Shown here one piece after another: positions 25,175 through 34,466 of a DNA stretch of 64,000 bases. The notes beneath the pieces were generated by a model. That model was not told the DNA's origin. It did not search any database and saw only the letters and a program-made list of their open reading frames with translations. Each line of letters starts with the position of its first letter. Position 1 is the first letter of the stretch. The DNA lies in assembly GCA_942490885.1 (NCBI GenBank), contig CALNYT010000002.1, positions 2,976,001 to 3,040,000 on the forward strand. The letters run 5' to 3'. The translations under genes were made by a program, and so were the position numbers. This stretch comes from Oceanirhabdus sp942490885 (GTDB lineage: Bacteria; Bacillota; Clostridia; Clostridiales; Clostridiaceae).

Positions 25175-25561
25175 TTTATCTCCTCTTATTTTTAATCATC
25201 TAATATATCATTAGTTTTATATTATAGCACATTATATCTTTTAAAATTCATTTTGTTATGTAAAAGAGATATTATTACGTTTGCAACTAGCCCTTATCAA
25301 AATACCAATAAAATCACTTTCACTTTAATATAGTACTATTTCATCGATAACCATAACTGCATATAAAATCGCTAAAATTCCTAATAAAGCCATTTTTTTA
25401 TTAAAATTTGAAACCAATAGCCCTAATGAAGAAGCAATGAATTGAAAACTTTTCCTACAGTCTTCTTAAACATTTTGTAACATATCGTCGACAAGAATGT
25501 ATTATTATAAGGTAGTAAGTTTTAATGAAGTATCTATTTTACTATAGGAGTTGAAGAATTT
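25175..25561. other. Intergenic region with a membrane-protein relic
   Basis: On the minus strand bases 25325 to about 25445 read 'FIASSLGLLVSNFNKKMALL' and then 'GILAILYAVMVIDEIVLY' before a stop. It looks like the last transmembrane segment of a lost membrane protein. There is no ribosome binding site. Nothing else is recognisable apart from the upstream region of the LysM/VanY gene. Confidence 0.3.
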
Positions 25562-26518
25562 TTGAAAAAGAAGAATGTTAAAGGAAAGATATTGAGTATT
25601 GCTCTTGTTATCCTATTAATATCATCACTCACTTTTGTCCATAAAGTTGAGGCCGTTACTAAATGTTATGTAAAGCTTAATAAAATAGAAGGTAAAAAAG
25701 ACAACATTTTGGAAAACATCCTGAACATTAGTAAAGATATTAAAAAAGGTTCATCAGATGATATCAATGATCATGAGATTTATATTGTACAAGCTGGTGA
25801 TACATTGTTTAAAATTTCATCTAAATATAATATAGCTATTAATAATCTTAAAAAACTCAATAGCTTAACTGATGATACTATATATGTTGGACAAGCACTT
25901 TCTATTATTAATAATGTAGTTGATTCAAATGATAAAATCATTTTAAATAATCCAGCTGATATTTTAGTATTAGTAAATAAGAAGAATAAATTACCATCAG
26001 ATTATAATCCCAATAATCTTGTTATACCAAATGTTCCTTTTCCTTTTAAAAGTTATCATGATAAAAAATTGATGAGAATAGAGTCTGCTATAGCTCTAGA
26101 GGATTTATTCAGAAAAGCAGAGGAAGATAATATTAAAATCTATGCATTATCAGGTTATCGCTCATATAAGACACAAAAAACAATTTTTGCTTCAAACGTT
26201 AAAAAAAACGGATTAGAAAAGGCTAACCAATTCAGCGCAAAGCCTGGTGAGAGTGAACATCAAACAGGGTTAGCAATGGATTTGACAAGTCCTTCAGTCA
26301 ATAATGTTTTAACTCAACGTTTTGGACAAACTAAGGAAGGCAAATGGGTTGAAGCTAACGCTTATAAATTTGGATTTATAATACGCTATCCTAAAGGTAA
26401 AGAGAATATTACGGGATATAACTATGAACCATGGCATTTACGTTATGTTGGTAATGAGGCTGCAAAAGAAATTTCAAATAAAGATATAACACTAGAAGAA
26501 TATTTAGGTAATATTTAA
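25562..26518 (+). CDS. Secreted LysM / VanY-type D-alanyl-D-alanine carboxypeptidase
   Basis: A 318-residue exported cell-wall enzyme. It has a hydrophobic signal segment (about residues 9-25), a LysM peptidoglycan-binding domain ('EIYIVQAGDTLFKISSKYNI' to 'IYVGQALSI', about 80-120), and a C-terminal M15B/VanY peptidase domain with 'YALSGYRSYKTQKTIF', 'GESEHQTGLAMDLTSP' (zinc His and Asp) and 'NYEPWHLRYVG' (catalytic Glu and zinc His). It would trim terminal D-Ala from stem peptides. The start is TTG after AGGAG; the signal peptide supports it. Monocistronic with a terminator. Confidence 0.88.
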   Translation: MKKKNVKGKILSIALVILLISSLTFVHKVEAVTKCYVKLNKIEGKKDNILENILNISKDIKKGSSDDINDHEIYIVQAGDTLFKISSKYNIAINNLKKLNSLTDDTIYVGQALSIINNVVDSNDKIILNNPADILVLVNKKNKLPSDYNPNNLVIPNVPFPFKSYHDKKLMRIESAIALEDLFRKAEEDNIKIYALSGYRSYKTQKTIFASNVKKNGLEKANQFSAKPGESEHQTGLAMDLTSPSVNNVLTQRFGQTKEGKWVEANAYKFGFIIRYPKGKENITGYNYEPWHLRYVGNEAAKEISNKDITLEEYLGNI

Positions 26519-26545
26519 CTGCTGATGAAAATCAGCAGTTTTATT
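26517..26545 (+). terminator. Terminator AACTGCTGAT...ATCAGCAGTT
   Basis: The stem overlaps the stop codon of the LysM/VanY gene and is followed by TTTT. Its sequence is the same as the terminator at 23294. Confidence 0.8.
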
Positions 26546-26714
26546 AATAAAATAATTTTTATATGAAATATTATATCTTTTTTACAGAAAATAAAATTAA
26601 TTTAGTTATTAAAATTTTTATAACAATTATGAACAAAATATAACTTTTATTATCAAGGGCTTAATAGTTACGTATTTTTTCTGTATAATTAGGAAAAAGC
26701 ATAAAAGAATGGAC

Positions 26715-26740
26715 TTTGTCAAACCTATTGGTTTGACAAA
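26715..26740. promoter_or_regulatory. Perfect dyad TTTGTCAAACC-N4-GGTTTGACAAA
   Basis: An 11-bp perfect inverted repeat about 190 bp upstream of the YhgE/Pip gene, in a 411-bp intergenic region with no ORF. It could be a regulator-binding site or a terminator relic; there is no T tail. Confidence 0.45.
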
Positions 26741-26839
26741 TAACGCTTAAATTTCTATTCTCTGATGACCACCACGGTAACTTCAAAAAAAGTATTTGTT
26801 TTAAAATTTCTACATCATTTGACATATTTACGTTATTTA

Positions 26840-26880
26840 TATATAATTATAAATTGCATCACTATATAATTATAAATTGC
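26840..26880. repeat. Tandem direct repeat upstream of yhgE
   Basis: TATATAATTATAAATTGC occurs twice, 23 bp apart, 50-90 bp before the YhgE/Pip start. It may be part of the promoter region or a slippage duplication. Confidence 0.6.
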
Positions 26881-26929
26881 TTCAATACTTAAGATTATCA
26901 TTTATAATTACTAGAATGGAGGACAACCT

Positions 26930-29896
26930 ATGAAAAAAATATTAAAAATCTTTACTAGTGATATAAAAAATATATTAAAAAACAAAATTGCTTTAATTAT
27001 AGTATGTGGTTTATTGATATTGCCTTCTCTTTACGCATGGTTTAACATATATGCCTCTTGGGATCCTTATGGAAATACTAGTGGCATTAAGATTGCTGTA
27101 TGTAACAAAGATCTAGGAGGTAAAATAAAAGACAATGATATTAATATTGGTGAAGAACTTATAGAAAACTTAAAAGAAAACAATTCTTTAGGGTGGACAT
27201 TTGTAGATGATCCTGATGAAGCAATAAGTCTTACTCAAACCGGAGAAGTATATGCTAGTATAATAATTCCAAAGGACTTTTCTGAAAAAATGAGTACAAT
27301 TATCGATGATAATCCAATGAAACCCTCATTAGAATATTATGTTAATGGAAAAGTAAATGCTATTTCTCCTAAAATAACCGATAAAGGAGCTTCAACACTT
27401 CAGAATCAAATAAGTTCTGCTTTTATTGAATCAGTTACTACTCAAATTTTTTCAATGTTGAAAGATGCTGGTTTAAAAACTGAAGATATCGATCCAGTAT
27501 TTGATACATACAAAAAGTATTTAGATCATTTAATCGAAGATATTCCTATTATGGCTCAAAGATTAAATGCTAATTCCAAAGGAGTTGACAGTGGTTCTGA
27601 ACTTGTTTCTCTTTCTTCTAAAGACATTGATTTAGTTGATAACACTTTGAATGATTTAGTTTCTTTTACTCATGATTTTAAAACAGATATAGATACTCTT
27701 AACGATAATACAGATGATGTTTCAAGGAATCTTGTTGAAACTCTTAACTTAACAAAAATTGCTCTTGAAGATTTAGATAGTAATACTGTGAAACTTAAAG
27801 AAAAAATCGTACTAGAGAAGCCTAATATTGTAGATACGCTCAATGAAAGTTCTGCTAATTTAAAAGTAATAATTGAGGATATGCGTTCTATTCAAAGTAG
27901 TCTTAATCAATTTGATAAAGATATATCTCCTGAAATAGAAAGTTTATCTAAAATAACAGAAGATCAATTAATAGAACTAGAAAATTTATTAAAAAAATTA
28001 CTTACCATTGATTATAATAATAATTCGGTATATAAGATTACAAAGACCATACGCGAATTAGACGCTAATATTAGGACTAATCTTTTAAAACTAAATGATA
28101 AGTTAAATCTTATCATAGAAAAAAATTCTAAAATCGTTAATCCTAGAGTCGATTATATCACTGCTATAACTAGCGATTTTGATAAGATATTTGATAAAAA
28201 TATACCTGAAGACTCAAATAAACCTGAAATTCCAAATGAAAAGTATAAAAAAGCTGTTATTGATGAAGCTACTAAAAGCTCTGATATTATTTTGAAAAAT
28301 ATTGAGGCTTTAAAAATAGAACTTTCAAAAAACCCATCACCACTTGATGATAGTTTAAATACAATAATTGATAATATAAATAAATACCCATTAGGTAATG
28401 ATTTAAAATTACCACTTGAGAGTATTTTAGATTCTATGAAGAAAAATCTTGAAAATATCATAACTGATAATGACTATAAAACCTCATATGAATATTTATA
28501 CAATGAAAACAATACATTAAAAGTATATGGAGTATTATTGAAGATACCAGAGGATATAAGCGAGTCAATTGATAAAGCTTTACTTGTACTGGATACTATA
28601 GATGATACATGTAATTCAATTGATGATGACGTCAATAAATTTATACATTATTTTACATATTATACTAGCAATTTAAAAGAAAATGTAGAAGATATCCGAA
28701 TCCATCTTAACACAATTAATGATTTAATAGGAGACGAAAAAAATTATCTAATACCTCTAGTTAAGGAAGTTACAGATATCTCATTATCTAGAATGGATGA
28801 AGTATCTACTCTATTGAGTGATTTATCAAATTATATTAACGATAATGATTACATTGAAAACTCACTAGATAAAATTCATAATTTAAATTCAAATATGATT
28901 AGTAATCTTGATAATTTGATTATAAAAATCAATACTGATTTAACTTCTACTGTAAAAAGATATTTATCTAACGCATCTAATTTTTCATCAGATGCTAATG
29001 CACTCCTTGTGAGTATTACCGATAAAACTGATCTAATAAAGGATTTTTCAACTACAGCGGCTAATAATGGACAAGTTGCTGCTGCTGATATGATTAAGAT
29101 TAGTGAAGAACTACCAGAACTTCAAGAGGATTTAACACACTTAAGTAACAGACTGGATGAATTTTCAGAAAAAGCTAATATTGAAAAGTTTGTAGATAAA
29201 ATTGAGTCTAATGAAAATGTTATTTCGGATTTTATGGCAGCTCCTGTTGACTTGAACTCCCATTCTTTATATTCTACAGATTTCTACGGATGCAGTATGG
29301 CACCTTTTTACACTACTTTATCTCTTTGGGTTGGAATTATGGTTTTATCTGCATTGTTAACGACGGAAAGTAAAAATGTAGATTTTAAACCTACTCCACT
29401 ACAAACTTACTTAGGTAAATATCCTTTGTTTGCTACTTTAGCAATGATTCAAGGCTTAATAGTAGCATTAGGTGATTTGTATTTATTAAAGGTTACTGCT
29501 GCCGAACCTATGTTATTTGTATTATTAAGTATGTTTCAAAGTTTAGTGTTTTGTACTATAATATATACTTTGCTTTCTCTTTTTGGAAATGTAGGAAAAG
29601 CAATGGGTGTTGTACTTTTGGTACTTCAAGTTGCTGGTTCTGGTGGAACTTTCCCTATACAGATGACGCCACCATTTTTCCAAAAACTATATTCATGGCT
29701 TCCCTTTACTTATGGTATTGGAGCTTTAAGAGAAGCTGTATTTGGAGTGCTTTATCCCGCACTCAGAACAGATGTTCTTACATTGTTTTCTTATTTTATT
29801 GTGTCTTTTATAGTTGGAGCTTTGTTTGTAAGTCTAGCTCATAAGCCTCTAGAAATGATAGCTCATAAGCTTGAAGAATCAGGAATTGCAGAATAA
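26930..29896 (+). CDS. YhgE/Pip family membrane protein
   Basis: A 988-residue protein of the YhgE/Pip family. One N-terminal transmembrane helix ('IALIIVCGLLILPSLYAWFN') is followed by the diagnostic 'WDPYGNTSGIKIAVCNKDLG', a ~750-residue extracellular, helix-rich region with many coiled-coil-like stretches, and a C-terminal block of about five helices of ABC-2 type ('FYGCSMAPFYTTLSLWVGIM' to 'VSFIVGALFVSLAHKP'). Family members are phage receptors (Lactococcus Pip), or linked to type VII secretion (EsaA) and export. Function here is unknown. GGAGG precedes the ATG. Monocistronic with a terminator. Confidence 0.88.
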   Translation: MKKILKIFTSDIKNILKNKIALIIVCGLLILPSLYAWFNIYASWDPYGNTSGIKIAVCNKDLGGKIKDNDINIGEELIENLKENNSLGWTFVDDPDEAISLTQTGEVYASIIIPKDFSEKMSTIIDDNPMKPSLEYYVNGKVNAISPKITDKGASTLQNQISSAFIESVTTQIFSMLKDAGLKTEDIDPVFDTYKKYLDHLIEDIPIMAQRLNANSKGVDSGSELVSLSSKDIDLVDNTLNDLVSFTHDFKTDIDTLNDNTDDVSRNLVETLNLTKIALEDLDSNTVKLKEKIVLEKPNIVDTLNESSANLKVIIEDMRSIQSSLNQFDKDISPEIESLSKITEDQLIELENLLKKLLTIDYNNNSVYKITKTIRELDANIRTNLLKLNDKLNLIIEKNSKIVNPRVDYITAITSDFDKIFDKNIPEDSNKPEIPNEKYKKAVIDEATKSSDIILKNIEALKIELSKNPSPLDDSLNTIIDNINKYPLGNDLKLPLESILDSMKKNLENIITDNDYKTSYEYLYNENNTLKVYGVLLKIPEDISESIDKALLVLDTIDDTCNSIDDDVNKFIHYFTYYTSNLKENVEDIRIHLNTINDLIGDEKNYLIPLVKEVTDISLSRMDEVSTLLSDLSNYINDNDYIENSLDKIHNLNSNMISNLDNLIIKINTDLTSTVKRYLSNASNFSSDANALLVSITDKTDLIKDFSTTAANNGQVAAADMIKISEELPELQEDLTHLSNRLDEFSEKANIEKFVDKIESNENVISDFMAAPVDLNSHSLYSTDFYGCSMAPFYTTLSLWVGIMVLSALLTTESKNVDFKPTPLQTYLGKYPLFATLAMIQGLIVALGDLYLLKVTAAEPMLFVLLSMFQSLVFCTIIYTLLSLFGNVGKAMGVVLLVLQVAGSGGTFPIQMTPPFFQKLYSWLPFTYGIGALREAVFGVLYPALRTDVLTLFSYFIVSFIVGALFVSLAHKPLEMIAHKLEESGIAE

Positions 29897-29926
29897 AAAT
29901 ATAGCATTGAAATATGCCTTAGAAAA

Positions 29927-29961
29927 GCAAAAACTGCTGATTTGGAATCAGCAGTTTTTGC
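29927..29961 (+). terminator. Terminator of yhgE
   Basis: GCAAAAACTGCTGATT and AATCAGCAGTTTTTGC form a perfect 16-bp stem with a TGG loop. The right arm and tail match the terminator beside dbpA. Confidence 0.85.
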
Positions 29962-30000
29962 TTTTATCTTTTAATCATCTCTTTCTTTAATTTATCTAAC
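29962..30000. repeat. 39-bp copy of the dbpA start region
   Basis: These 39 bases match 24791-24829 with one mismatch. In the other copy they cover the dbpA ribosome binding site, intergenic region and the end of the upstream gene; here they code for nothing. Confidence 0.8.
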
Positions 30001-30178
30001 AGCGAAATAAAATATCCAAAAATAGGGTTATGATAAAAAAAATAAAAAACATTTCAATTTACTATTATAATTAAGTGGATTTGATGGTAAAATAGTCAAA
30101 GAATACATATGCTCAAGTAAAAATTAATTAGCTTACTTTTTATTTTTTACTTGTGATTTTAGAATAGTGAGGTAGATT

Positions 30179-31687
30179 ATGAAAATAGGATTTGATCACA
30201 AGAAATACTTAGAAGAACAATCAAAGTTTATACTTGAAAGGGTTAACGATTACGACAAACTTTATTTAGAGTTTGGAGGAAAACTTTTATGTGATTTACA
30301 TGCAAAAAGAGTACTTCCAGGGTTCGATGAAAACGCAAAGATAAAGCTACTTCATAAGTTGAAAGAAAAGGTTGAGGTTGTTATTTGTGTTTATGCTGGA
30401 GATATAGAAAGAAACAAAATCCGTGGAGACTTTGGTATAACTTACGACATGGATGTTTTAAGATTGATTGACGATCTTAGATCATATGATCTAGATGTTA
30501 ATAGCGTTGTAATTACTAGATATGATAATCAGCCTGCAACAACAGTATTTATGAATAAACTAGAGCGAAGAGGTATTAAGGTTTATACTCATCGTGCAAC
30601 AAAGGGGTATCCTACAGAGGTAGATGTTATTGTTAGTGACGAAGGTTATGGAAAGAATCCGTACATAGAAACTACAAAGCCTATTGTAGTGGTAACTGCT
30701 CCAGGGCCAGGAAGTGGTAAACTTGCTACTTGTTTAAGTCAGCTATATCACGAGAATAAACAAGGAAGAGTGGCAGGATACTCAAAATTTGAAACTTTTC
30801 CAGTTTGGAATGTACCAATAAAACATCCTTTAAATATTGCTTATGAGTCAGCAACAGTTGATTTAAAGGACGTAAATATGATTGACTCTTTCCATATGGA
30901 GGCATACAATAAGGTTGCAGTTAATTATAATCGTGATATTGAAACATTCCCTGTTCTTAAGCGAATTATTGAAAAAATTACAGGAAAAGAATCTGTTTAT
31001 AAATCACCTACAGATATGGGTGTTAATCGTGTTGGATTCGGTATTATTGATGATGAAGTGGTTAAAGAAGCTTCTAGACAAGAGATTATTCGTAGATATT
31101 TTAAAACAGGCTGTGAGTATAAAAAGGGGCTTGTTGATTTAGAGACTTTCCATAGAGCAAAGTTGATTATGGAAGAACTTAATCTTAAGGCTGAGGACCG
31201 CAAAGTAGTTACACCAGCTAGAGAAAAAGCGTCCAAGTTGAAAGAGGAATCGTGTAAAAATGAACAATGTACCGTTGTAGCTCTTGAACTCGAGGATGGG
31301 ACAATTTTGACTGGTAAAAACTCAAGCACTATGGATGCCGCTGCAGCTGTTATTATAAATGCAATTAAACATGTTGCTAATATTACTGATGCGATCCATT
31401 TAATTTCTCCAGTAATCCTTGAACCAATAATCAAACTAAAATCAGAAACATTTGGAAGCAAGACTACAGCATTAAATTGTGAAGAAATTTTAATTGCACT
31501 GAGTATTAGTGCAGCAACTAATCCAATGGCTCAAGCAGTTATGGAAAAACTATCTATGCTTAAGGGCTGTCAGGCTCACGCTACAACTGTATTAAGCACA
31601 AATGATGAACAAACCTTTAGGAAGCTTGGTATTGATGTTACGTGCGATGCTGAATATTCGTCAAATAGTTTATATTATAATAATTAA
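30179..31687 (+). CDS. DUF1846 domain-containing protein
   Basis: A 502-residue protein of the DUF1846 family: 'GFDHKKYLEEQSKFILERVN', 'DKLYLEFGGKLLCDLHAKRV' 'LPGFDENAKI', 'VVTAPGPGSGKLATCLSQLY' (P-loop-like) and 'FPVWNVPIKHPLNIAYESAT'. The family is widespread in anaerobic Firmicutes and its function is not established to my knowledge; the G-P-G-S-G-K segment suggests nucleotide binding. GAGGT precedes the ATG. It is monocistronic. Confidence 0.88.
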   Translation: MKIGFDHKKYLEEQSKFILERVNDYDKLYLEFGGKLLCDLHAKRVLPGFDENAKIKLLHKLKEKVEVVICVYAGDIERNKIRGDFGITYDMDVLRLIDDLRSYDLDVNSVVITRYDNQPATTVFMNKLERRGIKVYTHRATKGYPTEVDVIVSDEGYGKNPYIETTKPIVVVTAPGPGSGKLATCLSQLYHENKQGRVAGYSKFETFPVWNVPIKHPLNIAYESATVDLKDVNMIDSFHMEAYNKVAVNYNRDIETFPVLKRIIEKITGKESVYKSPTDMGVNRVGFGIIDDEVVKEASRQEIIRRYFKTGCEYKKGLVDLETFHRAKLIMEELNLKAEDRKVVTPAREKASKLKEESCKNEQCTVVALELEDGTILTGKNSSTMDAAAAVIINAIKHVANITDAIHLISPVILEPIIKLKSETFGSKTTALNCEEILIALSISAATNPMAQAVMEKLSMLKGCQAHATTVLSTNDEQTFRKLGIDVTCDAEYSSNSLYYNN

Positions 31688-31750
31688 AGAGATTCAAAAA
31701 TTTAAACATTAGCCAAATAAGAAATAATTAGCTCAGAAGCTGAACAAAAA

Positions 31751-31781
31751 TGGAGCAGGTTTTAAGAGAATTCCTGCTCCA
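31751..31781. terminator. Hairpin GGAGCAGG...CCTGCTCC
   Basis: TGGAGCAGG and CCTGCTCCA pair across 13 bases downstream of the DUF1846 gene. The better T run (ATTTTTG) is on the minus strand, where it would end the degraded gene at 31797; it may act in both directions. Confidence 0.65.
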
Positions 31782-31796
31782 AATAAAACTGCAAAC

Positions 31797-32128
31797 TCAC
31801 TTTAATCTCTGATAATCTTTTTTTCTAGCATCTTTTGTAGATTGCACAAATATAGATTGGGAAAAGTCAATATATTTTTCTTTTGATTCTTGTAAAATAG
31901 CCTCTATACTGTAGTAGGGTGGTTGTTCCTGTGCCAACCAATATCAGACCACTTTTTATAAATTCGTGTGCAATTCGAATTTTCGAAGAGAATACTACTT
32001 ATCACTTCTCCACAATACCAACCAGGCTGAGAATCAGTATTATCATGATATAATCTGATTTGAGATTCTCGAAGCTTTCCTAAAGTAATAGTAATGTTTA
32101 AAAGATATCTAGATAGATATGAAATCAT
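31797..32128 (-). pseudogene. Degraded gene, PLAT/LH2-like fragment
   Basis: One frame reads 'LGKLRESQIRLYHDNTDSQP' 'GWYCGEVISS', which resembles the beta-sandwich core of PLAT/LH2 domains (R-x-x-H-D-N-T-x-x-x-P-G-W). It ends near 31904, but the protein seems to continue in another frame as 'AILQESKEKYIDFSQSIF' to 'KKDYQRLK' at 31797. The 5' end is missing. The domain guess is tentative. Confidence 0.45.
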
Positions 32129-32247
32129 TCTAACTATGTATATGCTTAATATTTAGCTGCAATTCTAAAATTATTTTCTTAATATTGATAACCCACCCGT
32201 TAGACTTTATTCCATACTAAAAGATTTTACTTCATCAAATTTACAGT

Positions 32248-32267
32248 GGGGTTAGATAAGTAACCCC
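32248..32267. repeat. Hairpin GGGGTTA-N6-TAACCCC
   Basis: A perfect 7-bp inverted repeat 25 bases beyond the 3' end of the sensor kinase gene; likely its transcription end, though a T run is lacking on the minus strand. Confidence 0.5.
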
Positions 32268-32292
32268 TTTGTTAAAAAAGTTTATATATGTG

Positions 32293-34131
32293 CTATGAAT
32301 ATATATCTGAAAATTCAATATGAATCTTATCTACATTACATTGTGGTATGAATTCTTCTATGGAAGAATGATTCTCCTCTTCTGAAACCAATTTAACAGG
32401 TATTTCAATCTTAAATTCTGTTCCTTCACCACATTTACTTATAACAAAAATGTTACCATCATGCATTTCAACTAAAGACTTAACCAATGATAAACCTATT
32501 CCACTCCCCTCATTTCTTCTAATATATAATGGGTCTACCTGCCTAAATCTCTCAAATATTATTTGCTGTTTATCTTCTGAAATTCCTATACCAGTATCCT
32601 TTACAGATATTAAAACACTTTCTTTTTTATCATATATTTTAACTTCTATTTTATCATTTGGATTTGTAAACTTTACTGCATTTGAAATAAGATTTAATAT
32701 AATTCTTTCCATTTGCTCTGGGTCAAATGCCAAAATTTTTTCTTCTATTTCTGTATCAAATATAATTTCTCTTGATTTGCTTTTCACATAATCAACAGTT
32801 GATAATGTTATATTCTCAATAACTTCTACAATATTTTCATTTTTTAAATTTAAATTTTTGAATCCTGAATCAATTTTTGTTATATCAATTAAATTATTTA
32901 CTAGCCTTAATAATCTATAAGAATTTTGATTTATAAGATTTATATGTTTATTTAATTTCTTACTATCTAATTCATTATTATTACTATGTAAAGACAATAA
33001 CTGAATTGTAGAAAAAATAATATTTAAAGGTGTCTTTAATTCATGAGATATATTTGAAAAAAATTCAGTTTTTAATTTATCATATTCAAGGGCTTCTTCT
33101 AATAATCGTTTATTTTCTTTTATAAGGATATTAAAACTAGTTGATAAAACTCCTATTTCATCATTACTCTTTATATTAGATTGAACTGTAAGATCTCCTT
33201 TTGCAGCTACTTGCATATATTCTTTTAATTTATTGATAGGTTTAACACATGTATTTGTTAAAAAATATAATAATACAGCTATGAAAATAATTATCAGAAT
33301 TGATGAAATTAAATCAAATTTTTTTAAATTTTCTACACTTTTTGTCATTTCATCATAATTAGCAGACATTCCTATAGACCATCCAACAGATTTAACAGGC
33401 TTAAATGCAACTAACTTTTTTTCATCATTATACGAATAATATCCCGTTCCTTCTTCACCTTTTATCATTCTTGTAATAATTGCTTTTAAATCTTTATTTG
33501 AATTATTCAATAAACTATTTTTATCTGGATGTGATACAATTTTTCCATGTGAATCAAACATGTAGGCATACCCATAATTTCCAAACTTCTCATCATTGAT
33601 AACATCTGTAATTACAGATAAATTTATTGTTCCTGCTACTACTCCATTTATATTACCTTGGTTATCTCTAATAGGCGCTGAAACTATAATTATAGGATTT
33701 CCTGTAGATTTAGATATCTTAGGTTCCGATATAACAGTTTGTCCTTCTAAGGTTTTATGAAAATAATCTCTATCATAAATATTACCTGATACTCCATTTG
33801 TTGATTTATAATTACCATTCATATCAGATATTAAAACTACTTCATATTCATTAAAAAACTTTCTATAATCCTCTACATACTTGAATATCACGTCATAATC
33901 AAAATTTTGTGAAGGATGGAAAGATGCTATTATTTCTATTTCCTCTTTCCATTGTTCAAATTTATTTTCTACATTTACTACTAACTTCTCAACTTTTTCT
34001 TCTGCTATTGTTTCAACATGATTAATAATTATATCTTTTGAGAAAGTATATACCATTACTGCTAAAGATAATAATCCTATACTTGCTACTAAAATTACAG
34101 GTATCATAATTTTCTTCTTCAAGCTTTTCAT
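32293..34131 (-). CDS. Membrane sensor histidine kinase with Cache domain (orphan)
   Basis: A 612-residue kinase. It has an N-terminal transmembrane helix (about 8-30), an extracellular double-Cache sensor ('DMNGNYKSTNGVSGNIYDRD', 'EPKISKSTGNPIIIVSAPIR', about 35-270), a second helix (about 275-295), a HAMP linker ('PINKLKEYMQVAAKGDLTVQ'), the HisKA box 'FFSNISHELKTPLNIIFS' with the phospho-accepting His, and an ATPase domain (N box 'LNLISNAVKFTN', G1 'VKDTGIGISED', G2 'GSGIGLSLVKSLVEMH'). All catalytic motifs are intact. No response regulator is adjacent. The Cache domain suggests sensing of a small external ligand such as an amino acid or carboxylate. GAAGGA precedes the ATG. Confidence 0.9.
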   Translation of the reverse strand: MKSLKKKIMIPVILVASIGLLSLAVMVYTFSKDIIINHVETIAEEKVEKLVVNVENKFEQWKEEIEIIASFHPSQNFDYDVIFKYVEDYRKFFNEYEVVLISDMNGNYKSTNGVSGNIYDRDYFHKTLEGQTVISEPKISKSTGNPIIIVSAPIRDNQGNINGVVAGTINLSVITDVINDEKFGNYGYAYMFDSHGKIVSHPDKNSLLNNSNKDLKAIITRMIKGEEGTGYYSYNDEKKLVAFKPVKSVGWSIGMSANYDEMTKSVENLKKFDLISSILIIIFIAVLLYFLTNTCVKPINKLKEYMQVAAKGDLTVQSNIKSNDEIGVLSTSFNILIKENKRLLEEALEYDKLKTEFFSNISHELKTPLNIIFSTIQLLSLHSNNNELDSKKLNKHINLINQNSYRLLRLVNNLIDITKIDSGFKNLNLKNENIVEVIENITLSTVDYVKSKSREIIFDTEIEEKILAFDPEQMERIILNLISNAVKFTNPNDKIEVKIYDKKESVLISVKDTGIGISEDKQQIIFERFRQVDPLYIRRNEGSGIGLSLVKSLVEMHDGNIFVISKCGEGTEFKIEIPVKLVSEEENHSSIEEFIPQCNVDKIHIEFSDIYS

Positions 34132-34353
34132 ATTTTATTCCTTCCAAAATTAGAATTTTTTTATATCATTCTCAATTTTGCGACTTCTTTCTTGTATTTT
34201 AAGCTTATTTCTATATTATTTTACATATATTAATAAAATTTAACATATTTCTATTATACTTTATTTTTGATATTGTGTAAATAATTAGAGTTTTTACACT
34301 TTTATGCCCTATTTAGATATAATATCTTTCAATAACACAAACACTCTAATAGT

Positions 34354-34402
34354 AACAAAGACAAATGAGCAAAATTATAAAGATCCTGTAAACCTTAATT
34401 AA
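34354..34402 (+). pseudogene. C-terminal relic of a DPVNL-type small protein
   Basis: The frame 'TNEQNYKDPVNLN' followed by TAA and then a hairpin matches the end and terminator of the intact 40-residue gene at 61666 ('DDQNYVDPVNLG'). The start of the gene is gone. The rest of 34132-34466 holds only AT-rich sequence and the kinase promoter region. Confidence 0.5.
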
Positions 34403-34413
34403 GGCATATGAAA

Positions 34414-34444
34414 ATACCAACAGAACAATTGGTTCTGTTGGTAT
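34414..34444. terminator. Terminator of the pseudouridine synthase gene
   Basis: ATACCAACAGAAC and GTTCTGTTGGTAT form a perfect 13-bp stem with a five-base loop. On the minus strand it is followed by TTTTC, 23 bases after the rsuA-type stop codon. Confidence 0.8.
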
Positions 34445-34466
34445 GACAAATAACTATTTAAAAAAC

